Shown here: positions 1 to 5,218 of the stretch, piece after piece
Layout: every line of letters starts with the position of its first letter
Position numbering within the stretch: position 1 is the first letter of the stretch
Assembly: GCA_000759655.1 (NCBI GenBank)
Contig: KN173934.1
Location: 1 to 5,218 of the forward strand
DNA from: Acidicaldus organivorans
GTDB lineage: Bacteria; Pseudomonadota; Alphaproteobacteria; Acetobacterales; Acetobacteraceae
Length of the DNA stretch: 5,218 bases
Reading direction: 5' to 3'
Position numbers and translations under genes: made by a program
The notes under the pieces: model-generated
What the model was told of the DNA's origin: nothing
Databases searched by the model: none
The model's input: only the letters and a program-made list of their open reading frames with translations

Positions 1-81
1 GCCCCCAGCAGCCCCCCCCGGCGCGCCATAAACCTCACCCGCGCCCTCCGGCTTGCCAGAGACGGGGCGCTTGGCGAATAA
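1..81 (+). CDS. C-terminal end of an unidentified upstream gene (partial)
   Basis: The first plus frame is open from base 1 to a TAA at 79-81. Its codons are mostly G/C-ending, as in the real genes here, and it reads as a tail finishing in LTRALRLARDGALGE, which looks like an ordinary amphipathic C-terminal helix. The stop lies 7 bases before the ATG of plsC, the spacing expected for consecutive genes of one operon, which favours that ATG over the upstream TTG at 53. Too little is visible to name the product. A competing short frame ending at TAA 29-31 is Pro/Ala-rich and less convincing. The gene's start lies outside the window. Confidence 0.4.
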   Translation, partial: APSSPPRRAINLTRALRLARDGALGE

Positions 82-88
82 CGGAAGA

Positions 89-1024
89 ATGACCAAGGCC
101 CGTCCCATCGCCCGGCTGCGCTACGAGAAAGATGCCCCACCCTGGCCCACCGATGCGGCCTGGGCCCTCTCGCTCTCCGGCGAGACCCGGGCGCTCGGGC
201 GGGCGGCGGCGATGCTCCTCTGGACGCTCGCCCTGATCCCGGTCCAAGCCCTGCTCCTCCTCCTTCCCGGCCGTGGCAAGCGCCTCCTGCCCCGCCTCTA
301 CTGGGCAGGAATGTGCCGTCTGCTCGGGCTCCGCCGCAGCCGCCTCGGCGCTGCGCTCCGCCACCGGCCCGTGGTCTATGTCGCCAACCATAGCACCTGG
401 CTCGACATTCCGCTGCTCGGCGCCGAACTCGAGGCGGTGTTCGTCTCCAAGGACGATGTGCGTAAATGGCCGCTCATCAACGTGGTGGCCTATCTCGGCC
501 GCACCGTCTTCGTCCGCCGCCGCCGCAGCCACACCGGCGCCGGACGCGAAGCGATCGCCCAGCGTCTTTCGGCTGGCGACAATCTCATCCTCTTCCCCGA
601 GGGCACCACCTCGGACGGCTCGCGGGTGCTGCCCTTCCGCTCCTCGCTGCTCGATGCCTGCTCGCGCGCGCCCGGTCTCCTCATCCAGCCGGTCTCCATC
701 GCCTACGACCGGCTCGCCTATCTTCCCGCGCTGCGCCAGGGGCGAACGCTTTTCGCCTATTTCGGAGCGAGTGCGATCGGACCCCATTTCTGGCGGCTCG
801 CCCGCTGGCCGGGACTGCATGCGACGGTGCTGTTCCACCCTCCCCTCGACCCAAGCCGCTATCCCGACCGCAAGGCGCTCGCCCGGGCGCTCGAAGAGAT
901 CATCGCCTCGGGCGCGGCGGCGTTGCGGCAGGGCCGCTCAGCCGCGCTCGCGGCGCTCGCCTGCCCGGTGGGGGAACGGGGAGAGGACGGGGGCCACGGC
1001 GAGATTGAGCGCGAGCGCGGCTGA
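89..1024 (+). CDS. plsC: 1-acyl-sn-glycerol-3-phosphate acyltransferase (PlsC/LPLAT family)
   Basis: Predicted to transfer a fatty acyl group to the sn-2 position of lysophosphatidic acid, giving phosphatidic acid at the inner membrane. From the ATG at 89 it is 311 residues. A hydrophobic segment lies at about 39-60, the catalytic NHSTWLD box (N100, H101, D106) follows, then VSK at 119-121, an LGRTVFVRR block near 136-145, the acceptor-binding FPEGT box at 169-173 and PVSIAYD near 201-207. Box order and spacing are those of PlsC. An in-frame TTG at 53 would add 12 residues; ATG 89 is preferred because it follows a stop at 79-81, although the GGAAG at 83-87 is unusually close to it. The protein is somewhat longer than typical PlsC (about 240-270). 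Its last 20 or so residues (ACPVGERGED onward) are encoded by a repeat copy antisense to the 3' end of the symporter gene, so that tail is unlikely to be functional. An ornithine-lipid O-acyltransferase (OlsA) has the same fold and cannot be excluded. Confidence 0.9.
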   Translation: MTKARPIARLRYEKDAPPWPTDAAWALSLSGETRALGRAAAMLLWTLALIPVQALLLLLPGRGKRLLPRLYWAGMCRLLGLRRSRLGAALRHRPVVYVANHSTWLDIPLLGAELEAVFVSKDDVRKWPLINVVAYLGRTVFVRRRRSHTGAGREAIAQRLSAGDNLILFPEGTTSDGSRVLPFRSSLLDACSRAPGLLIQPVSIAYDRLAYLPALRQGRTLFAYFGASAIGPHFWRLARWPGLHATVLFHPPLDPSRYPDRKALARALEEIIASGAAALRQGRSAALAALACPVGERGEDGGHGEIERERG

Positions 1025-2555
1025 GCGGCCCTGCCGCTACGCCGCCGCGCCCGCGGCGCGCGCCTGCCCGGTGGGTGAACGGGGAGAGGACGAGGGCCAC
1101 GGCGAGATTGAGCGCGAGCGCGTAGAGAGCGGCGTAGCCGGGTAGCGTGTAGCCCGCGAGGTGCAGCGGATAGACCGCCGACTGGAACCCCTGCGCCGCC
1201 GCCATCGCCGTCCCCGCCGCCATGCCCGCCGCCCAGCCCAGCAGCAGGCCGGGCCCCGAGAACAGGCGCGGGCAATGCGAGGCGAGAAGCAGCGCCGGCG
1301 CGGTCTGGCTGATCCACACCCCGCCCAGGAGCTGCAACTCGATGGCGTAACGCTGCGGCAGGGCGATGATGAAGACGAGCGCGCCCGCCTTGACGACGAG
1401 CGAGACGAATTTGGCGATCGCCGCCTCCCGCTCGGGCGGGCAGGCCCGCTCGACAAAAGCCTTCCAGATGTTGCGGGTGAAGAGATTGGCCGCAGCGATC
1501 GACATGATCGCCGCCGGAACCAGCGCCCCGATGGCGATCGCGGCGAAGGCGATGCCGACGAACCAGGAGGGGAAGGCGGCGAGAAACAGGGCGGGGATGG
1601 CGAAATTGGGCCCAAAGGCGGCAAACCCGTCATGGAAGGCGGGCATCTTGTCCACCCCCCAGGCCGCGGCCATGAAGCCGAGCAGGGCGAGCAGGCCGAG
1701 CAGGAAGGAATAGGCGGGGAGGATCGAAGCGTTGCGGCGGATCACCTCACCCGAGGAGGAAGAGAGGATCGCCGTCATCGAGTGGGGATAAAGAAAGAGC
1801 GCGATCGCCGAGCCCAGCGCGAGCGAGCCATAGGCGGAAAAGGCGCCGGTGCTCGCAGGCGGGGGGGCGGGGAGGAGAAGTTTCGCGGCCGGAATCTTGG
1901 CGAAGATCGCCGAAAAACCGCCCAACTCCCACGGCACCACGATGATCGCGGCAAAGACGGCGAGATAGATCAGCGTATCCTTGACCACGGCGATCAAGGC
2001 CGGCGCTCGCAGCCCGCTCGTGTAGGTGAAGGCGGCGAGAATGAGGAAGGCGATGATGAGGGGAAGATCGGCGAGCCACCCTTGGGCGTGGAACCCGAGC
2101 CCGCCGATCACTACCGCCATGCCGATCAATTGCAGCGCGATATAGGGCATGGTGGCGAGCAGACCGGTAAGCGCGATGGCAAGCGCCAGCCAGCGGTCGT
2201 GATAGAGGCCCTCGACGATATCGGCGGTGGTGATGTGTCCCCCATCGCGGGCGAGCCGCCAGAGGCGGGGGAAGAAGAGGTAGAGGATCGGATAGATCAT
2301 GATGGTGTAGGGCACGGCGAAGAAGCCGATCGCCCCGCCGCCGAAAATCAGCGCCGGAACCGCAACGAAAGTATAGGCGGTATAGAGGTCGCCTCCGAGC
2401 AGGAACCAAGTGACGAAGGTGCCGAAGCGGCGCCCGGCCAGTCCCCATTCATGGAGATGGGAGAGATCCGCCGCCCGCCAGCGGGCGGCGAGGAAGCCCA
2501 CGATGGTGACGAAAACGAAGAGAAGGACGAAGACGATCGTCGCGGTGACGTTCAT
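900..2555 (-). CDS. mctP: Sodium:solute symporter, MctP-type monocarboxylate permease, with repeat-derived C-terminal extension
   Basis: Inner-membrane SSS-family transporter, expected to import small monocarboxylates such as lactate, pyruvate or acetate with a cation. The 551-residue frame shows the features of rhizobial MctP: a first membrane helix (about 4-23), HEWGLAGRRFGTFVTWFL at 35-52, the GGDLYTAYT stretch at 54-62, MPYIALQLIGM at 136-146, GLRAPALIAVVKD at 181-193, YPHSMTAILSS at 256-266, and the transmembrane-8 signature SIAAANLFTRNIWK at 352-365, where SSS proteins place sodium-site small residues. ELQLLGGVWI lies at 406-415. The conserved body ends near residue 500. Residues about 500-551 are Arg/Pro-rich and come from the duplicated and inverted DNA at the plsC junction, with a stop at 900-902 inside plsC. 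The start is ATG 2555, with GGAGGA at 2565-2570 and a 9-base spacer, overlapping the upstream DUF3311 stop as ATGA. Substrate is inferred from family resemblance; the true C-terminus is less certain than the rest. Confidence 0.9.
   Translation of the reverse strand: MNVTATIVFVLLFVFVTIVGFLAARWRAADLSHLHEWGLAGRRFGTFVTWFLLGGDLYTAYTFVAVPALIFGGGAIGFFAVPYTIMIYPILYLFFPRLWRLARDGGHITTADIVEGLYHDRWLALAIALTGLLATMPYIALQLIGMAVVIGGLGFHAQGWLADLPLIIAFLILAAFTYTSGLRAPALIAVVKDTLIYLAVFAAIIVVPWELGGFSAIFAKIPAAKLLLPAPPPASTGAFSAYGSLALGSAIALFLYPHSMTAILSSSSGEVIRRNASILPAYSFLLGLLALLGFMAAAWGVDKMPAFHDGFAAFGPNFAIPALFLAAFPSWFVGIAFAAIAIGALVPAAIMSIAAANLFTRNIWKAFVERACPPEREAAIAKFVSLVVKAGALVFIIALPQRYAIELQLLGGVWISQTAPALLLASHCPRLFSGPGLLLGWAAGMAAGTAMAAAQGFQSAVYPLHLAGYTLPGYAALYALALNLAVALVLSPFTHRAGARRGRGGVAAGPLSRARAQSRRGPRPLPVPPPGRRAPRARLSGPAATPPRPRR
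909..1053. repeat. Near-perfect inverted repeat, 44-base arms, 57-base spacer
   Basis: Left arm 909-952 is the reverse complement of right arm 1010-1053 with one mismatch (T924 against T1038). Pairing continues weakly outward to 904/1058. The arm contains the plsC 3' coding sequence (GCAGGGCCGCTCAGCC), so the right arm is an inverted copy of the plsC end placed inside the symporter's 3' end; the plsC stop TGA (1022-1024) lies in that inverted copy. RNA from either strand could fold into a long hairpin here, and it might block convergent transcription, but there is no T-run of an intrinsic terminator. Each arm also holds a short palindrome, GCCGCG-CT-CGCGGC at 941-954 and GCCGCG-CC-CGCGGC at 1044-1057. 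Confidence 0.9.
941..1019. repeat. Direct repeat, copy 1 (79 bases, 4 mismatches to copy 2)
   Basis: Bases 941-1019 align without gaps to 1044-1122 (offset 103). Mismatches are at 948, 957, 973 and 990. On the minus strand this copy reads as a second version of the symporter's last helix (LNLAVA-VLSPF-HRAGERRERG followed by a stop at 938-940), while on the plus strand it supplies the last residues of plsC. The offset is not a multiple of three, so the two copies lie in different symporter frames. Confidence 0.92.
1044..1122. repeat. Direct repeat, copy 2 (in frame with the symporter body)
   Basis: This is the copy continuous with the symporter reading frame, encoding LNLAVALVLSPFTHRAG and the first residues after it. 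It is probably the original copy because it runs uninterrupted into the conserved transporter body at 1123 and above, whereas copy 1 is flanked on its right by the inverted plsC segment (1020-1043). Its left end (1044-1053) belongs at once to the direct repeat and to the inverted repeat, because GCCGCGC occurs in both sources; this is the sort of microhomology at which template switching occurs. Confidence 0.9.
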
Positions 2556-2764
2556 CGCGTCTCATCCTCCGCGCTCCGCTCGCTCCGGTGCAGCGAGAAG
2601 ATAAGAAGAGCGGCGATCAGGATCCAGGCGAGCTGGTACCAGTAGAAAAAGGGAAGCCCGAACAGTTCGGGCTCCAACCGGTTATAGACCGGCACGTCGA
2701 GAATGGCGATGAAGGGCACGATCAGCACCCATCGCCTGAGACCGGAGCGCACTGGCTTGTCCAT
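2552..2764 (-). CDS. DUF3311 family small membrane protein, symporter partner
   Basis: A 70-residue protein with two predicted membrane helices, about 10-25 (RRWVLIVPFIAILDVP) and 38-58 (PFFYWYQLAWILIAALLIFSL), joined by a short loop YNRLEPELFG. The PxxxxxDVPxYNR and PFFYWYQ elements are typical of DUF3311 proteins, which are repeatedly found just upstream of MctP-like symporters and are thought to be an accessory subunit; the role is not established. ATG 2764 is chosen over an in-frame TTG at 2788 because AAGGAGG (2770-2776) sits 5 bases upstream. The stop overlaps the symporter start as ATGA (2552-2555), indicating translational coupling and equimolar synthesis. The gene begins 33 bases after the ferritin-like gene ends, probably in the same transcript. 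Confidence 0.88.
   Translation of the reverse strand: MDKPVRSGLRRWVLIVPFIAILDVPVYNRLEPELFGLPFFYWYQLAWILIAALLIFSLHRSERSAEDETR
2565..2570 (-). promoter_or_regulatory. Ribosome binding site of the symporter gene
   Basis: Read on the minus strand this is GGAGGA, 9 bases before ATG 2555. It lies inside the last codons of the DUF3311 gene, so the symporter has its own Shine-Dalgarno in addition to the ATGA overlap. Confidence 0.7.
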
Positions 2765-2769
2765 TCCCC

Positions 2770-2776
2770 CCTCCTT
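2770..2776 (-). promoter_or_regulatory. Ribosome binding site of the DUF3311 gene
   Basis: Minus-strand AAGGAGG followed by GGGGA and ATG at 2764. This is a strong Shine-Dalgarno at good spacing, and it decides the start against the TTG at 2788, which lies upstream of it. Confidence 0.8.
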
Positions 2777-2797
2777 CCTCAACCCCAATCCTTCGGA

Positions 2798-3622
2798 TCA
2801 GCCCGCCTCGAGCAGACGGGCGAAGCGGCGTTCGCGGTGCTTGAGCAGCCCCCAGGCGCCACGCGCGGCGAGATCGGAAAGCCGCCCGCGCGGGGGAAGC
2901 CCCACCGCCTTGAAGATCATCCCCACCCCCCGCTCGATATGGCGGAAACGGTAGGCCCGCATCGCCTGGCGCATGTAGCGTGCCGTGCAGCGGCGGCGCT
3001 CGAAGGGGGTGTCCTCTGATTCGTTTCCGCAATGATAGGCATAGGCGAGCTCGTCGTCCTCGCTCTCGCCGATCCGCCCGAGCGCGATCCAGAGCCTCCG
3101 CGGCAGGCTGATCCGCTCGCGGCGGAGATAGCGGCGCATGTGATCGTAAAAGAGCTTGTAGTGGCGGAACTCGTCGGCGGCGATGTGCTTGCAGATCTGC
3201 TTGAGCACCGGCTCCGAGGTCGCCTCGCCGAGGGCGGTGTAGTAGCTCGACGTCCCGGTCTCGACCATGCAGCGGGCGATGAGCTCGCCAGTGCGCGAGC
3301 CGCGCACCGAGCGATCGACCTCGATCGGGATGCGGTAGCCGGCGCGGTAACGGGCGAAGGCCTTCTCGAAATCCCAAGTTGGATCGGCGAGCATCGCCCA
3401 GCGGCCGAGCGCCTCACCGTGCTGGACCTCCTCCTCCGCCCAATAATGGGCGGCGGCGCGGAAATCGGGATCATCGGCGAAGACGCGGTCGAGATAGAGG
3501 GCGTAGTCGTGGCCGTTGCGCTCGACCATGGCGGCGGCCTTGACCAGCGGCACCAGGGCGGGATCGACCCGCGCGGGGTCGAAACGGTCCCAGGCCACGT
3601 CGTCGATGTGCCAATGCTTCAT
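2798..3622 (-). CDS. Ferritin-like diiron protein, acyl-ACP desaturase/rubrerythrin-like, function unknown
   Basis: A 274-residue soluble, mainly helical protein with no signal peptide. It shows a full diiron ligand set in a four-helix arrangement: E34 (in MVERNGHDY), E65 and H68 (in WAEEEVQHGE, 61-70), E121 (in METGTSSYY) and E151 and H154 (in AADEFRHYKLF). The order E...ExxH...E...ExxH, with gaps of about 30, 53 and 30 residues, and the W-AEE--HG wording resemble acyl-ACP desaturases and other ribonucleotide-reductase-R2-like carboxylate proteins more than iron-storing ferritins. The C-terminal part (about 160-274) is Arg-rich and not recognised. Start ATG 3622 has AGGAA about 10 bases upstream. 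It is first in a probable operon with DUF3311 and mctP and follows msrQ on the same strand. An oxidase, desaturase or hydroxylase role is possible; the substrate cannot be read from sequence. Confidence 0.75.
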   Translation of the reverse strand: MKHWHIDDVAWDRFDPARVDPALVPLVKAAAMVERNGHDYALYLDRVFADDPDFRAAAHYWAEEEVQHGEALGRWAMLADPTWDFEKAFARYRAGYRIPIEVDRSVRGSRTGELIARCMVETGTSSYYTALGEATSEPVLKQICKHIAADEFRHYKLFYDHMRRYLRRERISLPRRLWIALGRIGESEDDELAYAYHCGNESEDTPFERRRCTARYMRQAMRAYRFRHIERGVGMIFKAVGLPPRGRLSDLAARGAWGLLKHRERRFARLLEAG

Positions 3623-3651
3623 GGGTGCGCGTTCCTGACTTCAGCCTCCAT
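3619..3651 (-). other. Possible 10-codon upstream ORF overlapping the ferritin-like start
   Basis: On the minus strand an ATG at 3651 opens MEAEVRNAHP and stops at TGA 3619-3621, overlapping the ferritin-like ATG (3620-3622) as ATGA. A weak GAGG lies 9 bases before it. Such an overlap could couple translation of the main gene to the tiny ORF, but a 10-codon frame is easily produced by chance. Confidence 0.15.
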
Positions 3652-3655
3652 GACG

Positions 3656-3700
3656 TCCGGCCTCGCCTCTCCTGGCGGGAGGGCCGGATCATCGTTTTTT
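3656..3700 (+). terminator. GC-rich hairpin followed by a T-run in plus orientation
   Basis: TCCGGCC (3656-3662) pairs perfectly with GGCCGGA (3682-3688), and an inner CGCC/GGCG stem (3664-3667 with 3674-3677) closes a TCTCCT loop. Six T residues at 3695-3700 follow after six intervening bases, which is farther than in a typical intrinsic terminator. The orientation is opposite to the genes on both sides, so it could only stop antisense transcription; on the sense strand it would be a hairpin in the leader of the ferritin-like mRNA. Confidence 0.3.
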
Positions 3701-3707
3701 GAAGAAG

Positions 3708-3726
3708 CCCGGCTCGCGGGGCCGGG
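3708..3726 (-). terminator. Hairpin downstream of msrQ, possible terminator
   Basis: CCCGGC (3708-3713) and GCCGGG (3721-3726) form a six-base-pair GC stem with a seven-base loop, about 41 bases past the msrQ stop. On the minus strand it is followed by CTTCTTC and then A residues, not a clean U-tract, so efficient intrinsic termination is doubtful. It may mark the end of the msrQ transcript or part of the next gene's leader. Confidence 0.25.
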
Positions 3727-3767
3727 TCAAGGGGGCGCGCGAGGCTGCCCCCCGGGTGAGCCCGAAT

Positions 3768-4697
3768 TCAGAGGAGCGGGCGGAGCGCGCCCCAGCGTTC
3801 GGAGCTGCGGGCGGTGATCAGAGCGACGAGGGCGAGCCCGGCGAGCAGCACCCATCCCGCCGGCCGCAGCCCATAGCGGAACGGGTCAAGATTGGCGGCA
3901 AGGACGAGCAGCCAGGCAAAGCGGGTGACACTCGCATACCAGAGCGCCTCGAGCCCTGCGGTGAAGAGGGCGGAGGCGAGCGAAAGGCCCAGCAGGGAGA
4001 GGGGATGGAGCTCACGCGCGCGCGGCAGAAGCCGCCAGAAGAGGAGCCAGAAAGCGAAGCCCGAGCAGACCAGCGCCTCGCCCGCATCGGCCTTGAGCGA
4101 GAGGAGGAAATGCCAGAGGGCGAGGATGAGAGCGGGATAGACCAGGCGATGGAGGCGCCGCCATCCCCGCCCGAGCCGGGCGAGCCAGCCATCGGTCGAA
4201 GTCGCGGCAAGCAGGGCAAGCATCAAGGTCGCCGCGAAACCGAGAGTGAGATAGAAGCGGAGAAGGATCTCTCGCGCGATGAAGCCCCAGGCGTAGGCCT
4301 CGTCGGCAACGTAGCAGAAGACGTGGGCGAAGGTGTAGAACGCGGCGGCGAGCCCCGCCTGGCGACGGATCAGGGTGAGGCGCGGCGCGCGAAAGAGACG
4401 TTGCAGGGGGGTGAGCGCCAGGGTGACGAGCAGGAACCGCACCGCCCAGCGCCCCGTCTCGTGATTGAGATAGATCCAGGGCCGCGGGCCGAAGCCAGCT
4501 CTCGCCCCCTGCCAGGCGAGCGCGAGGGCGGGCGCGGCGAGGAGGAGAAAAGCGGCGGTCTTGAGCGGAGAAAACCGCCCCGAGCGGTCGAACACAGGAA
4601 GGCGGCGGAGAAGAGGCGGCCCTCCTTGCGCGGCGGGCAGGCTGCGCCGCGGCGCCTGCTCCCCCGTCCCTCCCGTGCGCCGCGCCGCTTCCCCCAT
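3768..4697 (-). CDS. msrQ: MsrQ, heme-binding membrane subunit of periplasmic methionine sulfoxide reductase (YedZ)
   Basis: Inner-membrane cytochrome b-type protein that passes electrons from the quinone pool or a flavin reductase to periplasmic MsrP, which reduces methionine sulfoxide in envelope proteins. The 309-residue product has the ferric-reductase-like core with TGRWAVRFLLVTLALTPLQR (81-100), H125 (TFAHVFCYV), the RRLHRLVYPALI region with H183, and H196 (LWHFLLS). The H183-H196 spacing of 13 equals that of the E. coli heme histidines. It is longer than E. coli MsrQ (about 210): a charged Arg/Gly/Pro-rich N-terminus of about 40 residues and a C-terminal part (about 232-295) with further hydrophobic segments. 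ATG 4697 lies 3 bases after the preceding stop without a clear Shine-Dalgarno, suggesting coupling; a GTG at residue 35 is an alternative start. No msrP gene is visible in the window. Confidence 0.88.
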   Translation of the reverse strand: MGEAARRTGGTGEQAPRRSLPAAQGGPPLLRRLPVFDRSGRFSPLKTAAFLLLAAPALALAWQGARAGFGPRPWIYLNHETGRWAVRFLLVTLALTPLQRLFRAPRLTLIRRQAGLAAAFYTFAHVFCYVADEAYAWGFIAREILLRFYLTLGFAATLMLALLAATSTDGWLARLGRGWRRLHRLVYPALILALWHFLLSLKADAGEALVCSGFAFWLLFWRLLPRARELHPLSLLGLSLASALFTAGLEALWYASVTRFAWLLVLAANLDPFRYGLRPAGWVLLAGLALVALITARSSERWGALRPLL

Positions 4698-4700
4698 CGC

Positions 4701-5218
4701 TCAGGGACTGCCGTAAAAGGGCATGGGCGAGGCGTTGCCGGAGGTCGCCGCCTTGTAGTTGGCAGGGATCTCGAAATAGCTTGCGGCGAGCTTGCGATAG
4801 CGGACGCGGGTGGCGCGCAGCAGGACCTGATCCCCCTTCCGCACCTGGAGCAGGACGCCGTCATCGGTGATGCAGACCTGCCGCTTGTCGGCCTCCGAGA
4901 TCTCCGCCTCCCACTCGCGGCAGACGAAGCCCGCCACTTTCGCCTCGCCCAGCGGGGCGAAATGGGCCGCCTCGAGCTCGGTGAGTTCGCCCGCCACGGT
5001 GTTCACCTGCTCGATGACCGATTTGGTGCGGGGATCGACCACATCGACGCGATTGTCCCGATGGTCGATCAGCATATAGGGATGTTCGAGGGCGCGGAGA
5101 GGATGACGGAGCTCGCCGAGCGGATCGATCCGCTCGATGCGGGCGGCGGCCTTCCAGCGCACCCGTTCCCCGACCATCTTCCCGCCGATCTCGGCCTGGT
5201 AGGTGATATCGACGTCCC
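4701..5218 (-). CDS. DUF4412-like, probably exported protein (N-terminus outside window)
   Basis: The frame is open to the right edge; 171 residues are visible, beginning DVDITYQAEIGGK. Recognisable blocks are YMLIDHRDNRVDVVDPRTK, a GFVCREWEA stretch, VCITDDGVLLQV and a terminal YFEIPANYK. Together they resemble DUF4412 proteins, periplasmic beta-rich proteins related in layout to LolA-type lipoprotein carriers (a short 'bound ligand, stored in a line' strand, then G-x-x-C and C-x-T-D-D-G, then F-x-I/V-P). The two cysteines (visible residues 99 and 115) could form a disulfide, consistent with export; the signal peptide, if present, lies beyond the window. It ends 3 bases before msrQ, so the two are very probably cotranscribed. 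Family assignment is from memory of the motif pattern, and the molecular function is unknown. Confidence 0.65.
   Translation of the reverse strand, partial: DVDITYQAEIGGKMVGERVRWKAAARIERIDPLGELRHPLRALEHPYMLIDHRDNRVDVVDPRTKSVIEQVNTVAGELTELEAAHFAPLGEAKVAGFVCREWEAEISEADKRQVCITDDGVLLQVRKGDQVLLRATRVRYRKLAASYFEIPANYKAATSGNASPMPFYGSP

Larger units (their letters stand above)
3623..3767 (-). promoter_or_regulatory. Intergenic leader between msrQ and the ferritin-like gene
   Basis: This 145-base gap separates the two minus-strand gene groups and is the likely site of the promoter for the ferritin-DUF3311-mctP transcript. A minus-strand TTGACC (3725-3730) matches a -35 element, but the bases 17 downstream (CTTCTT) make a poor -10, so the promoter is only a suggestion. 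The gap also contains two hairpins, listed separately. No protein gene of convincing composition is seen apart from the 10-codon frame. Confidence 0.3.

Noticed and set aside
53..88. TTG start adding 12 residues to plsC
   Set aside because: No purine-rich ribosome site precedes it and it would overlap the likely upstream gene end at 79-81; ATG 89 fits better, although its own ribosome site is very close.
35..838. A 267-residue minus-strand frame opposite plsC
   Set aside because: It is Gly/Glu/Arg-rich with no motif and lies antisense to clear NHxxxxD and FPEGT boxes of plsC.
909..1053. Inverted repeat as ends of an insertion sequence or miniature transposon
   Set aside because: No target-site duplication is apparent and the arms consist of plsC coding sequence, so a local rearrangement explains it better than a transposon.
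941..1122. Direct repeat as a CRISPR or tandem-repeat array
   Set aside because: There are only two copies, and they are protein-coding sequence; there are no regular spacers.
1161..2645. A 494-residue open frame on the plus strand opposite the symporter
   Set aside because: Its product is a low-complexity Arg/Gly/Glu-rich chain with no recognisable motif, as expected opposite a GC-rich membrane-protein gene; the minus-strand product is a clear SSS transporter.
3032..3817. A 261-residue plus-strand frame opposite the ferritin-like gene and leader
   Set aside because: It mirrors the codons of the diiron gene and runs past the msrQ stop; it has no plausible ribosome site or family features. 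The minus-strand frame carries all diiron ligands.

Overview
The window is very GC-rich with strong G/C preference at third codon positions. Its gene content (a PlsC-type acyltransferase, a DUF3311 plus MctP-type symporter pair, and a heme-membrane MsrQ) suggests an alphaproteobacterium, plausibly Rhodospirillales/Acetobacteraceae. That placement is inferred from gene families and composition only.

Layout. The plus strand holds the end of an unidentified gene (to 81), then a 1-acyl-glycerol-3-phosphate acyltransferase gene (plsC, 89-1024). Everything else is on the minus strand, in two groups. The right-hand group enters from the right edge: the C-terminal part of a DUF4412-like, probably exported protein (4701-5218), followed after 3 bases by msrQ (3768-4697). 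After a 145-base gap comes the second group: a ferritin-like diiron protein resembling acyl-ACP desaturases (2798-3622), a 70-residue DUF3311 membrane protein (2552-2764), and a sodium:solute symporter closely resembling the monocarboxylate permease MctP (900-2555). The DUF3311 and symporter genes overlap by ATGA and are almost certainly translationally coupled.

The most unusual spot is the junction of the converging plsC and mctP genes (about 909-1122). A 79-base direct repeat (offset 103, 4 mismatches) is interleaved with a 44-base near-perfect inverted repeat, in the order A - B1 - A' - B2. As a result the reading frames overlap by 125 bases, mctP carries an extra Arg/Pro-rich tail of about 50 residues, and plsC ends in residues that are antisense to mctP. 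Removing one 103-base unit on paper restores an mctP stop soon after the conserved end (504 residues). The structure therefore looks like a template-switch duplication-inversion inserted into an ordinary convergent gene pair, unless it is an assembly error.

Functionally the window combines phospholipid synthesis (PlsC), carboxylate uptake (DUF3311-MctP), envelope methionine-sulfoxide repair (MsrQ, whose catalytic partner MsrP is not seen here) and a diiron protein of unknown substrate. No RNA genes, CRISPR, insertion sequences or phage genes were recognised.
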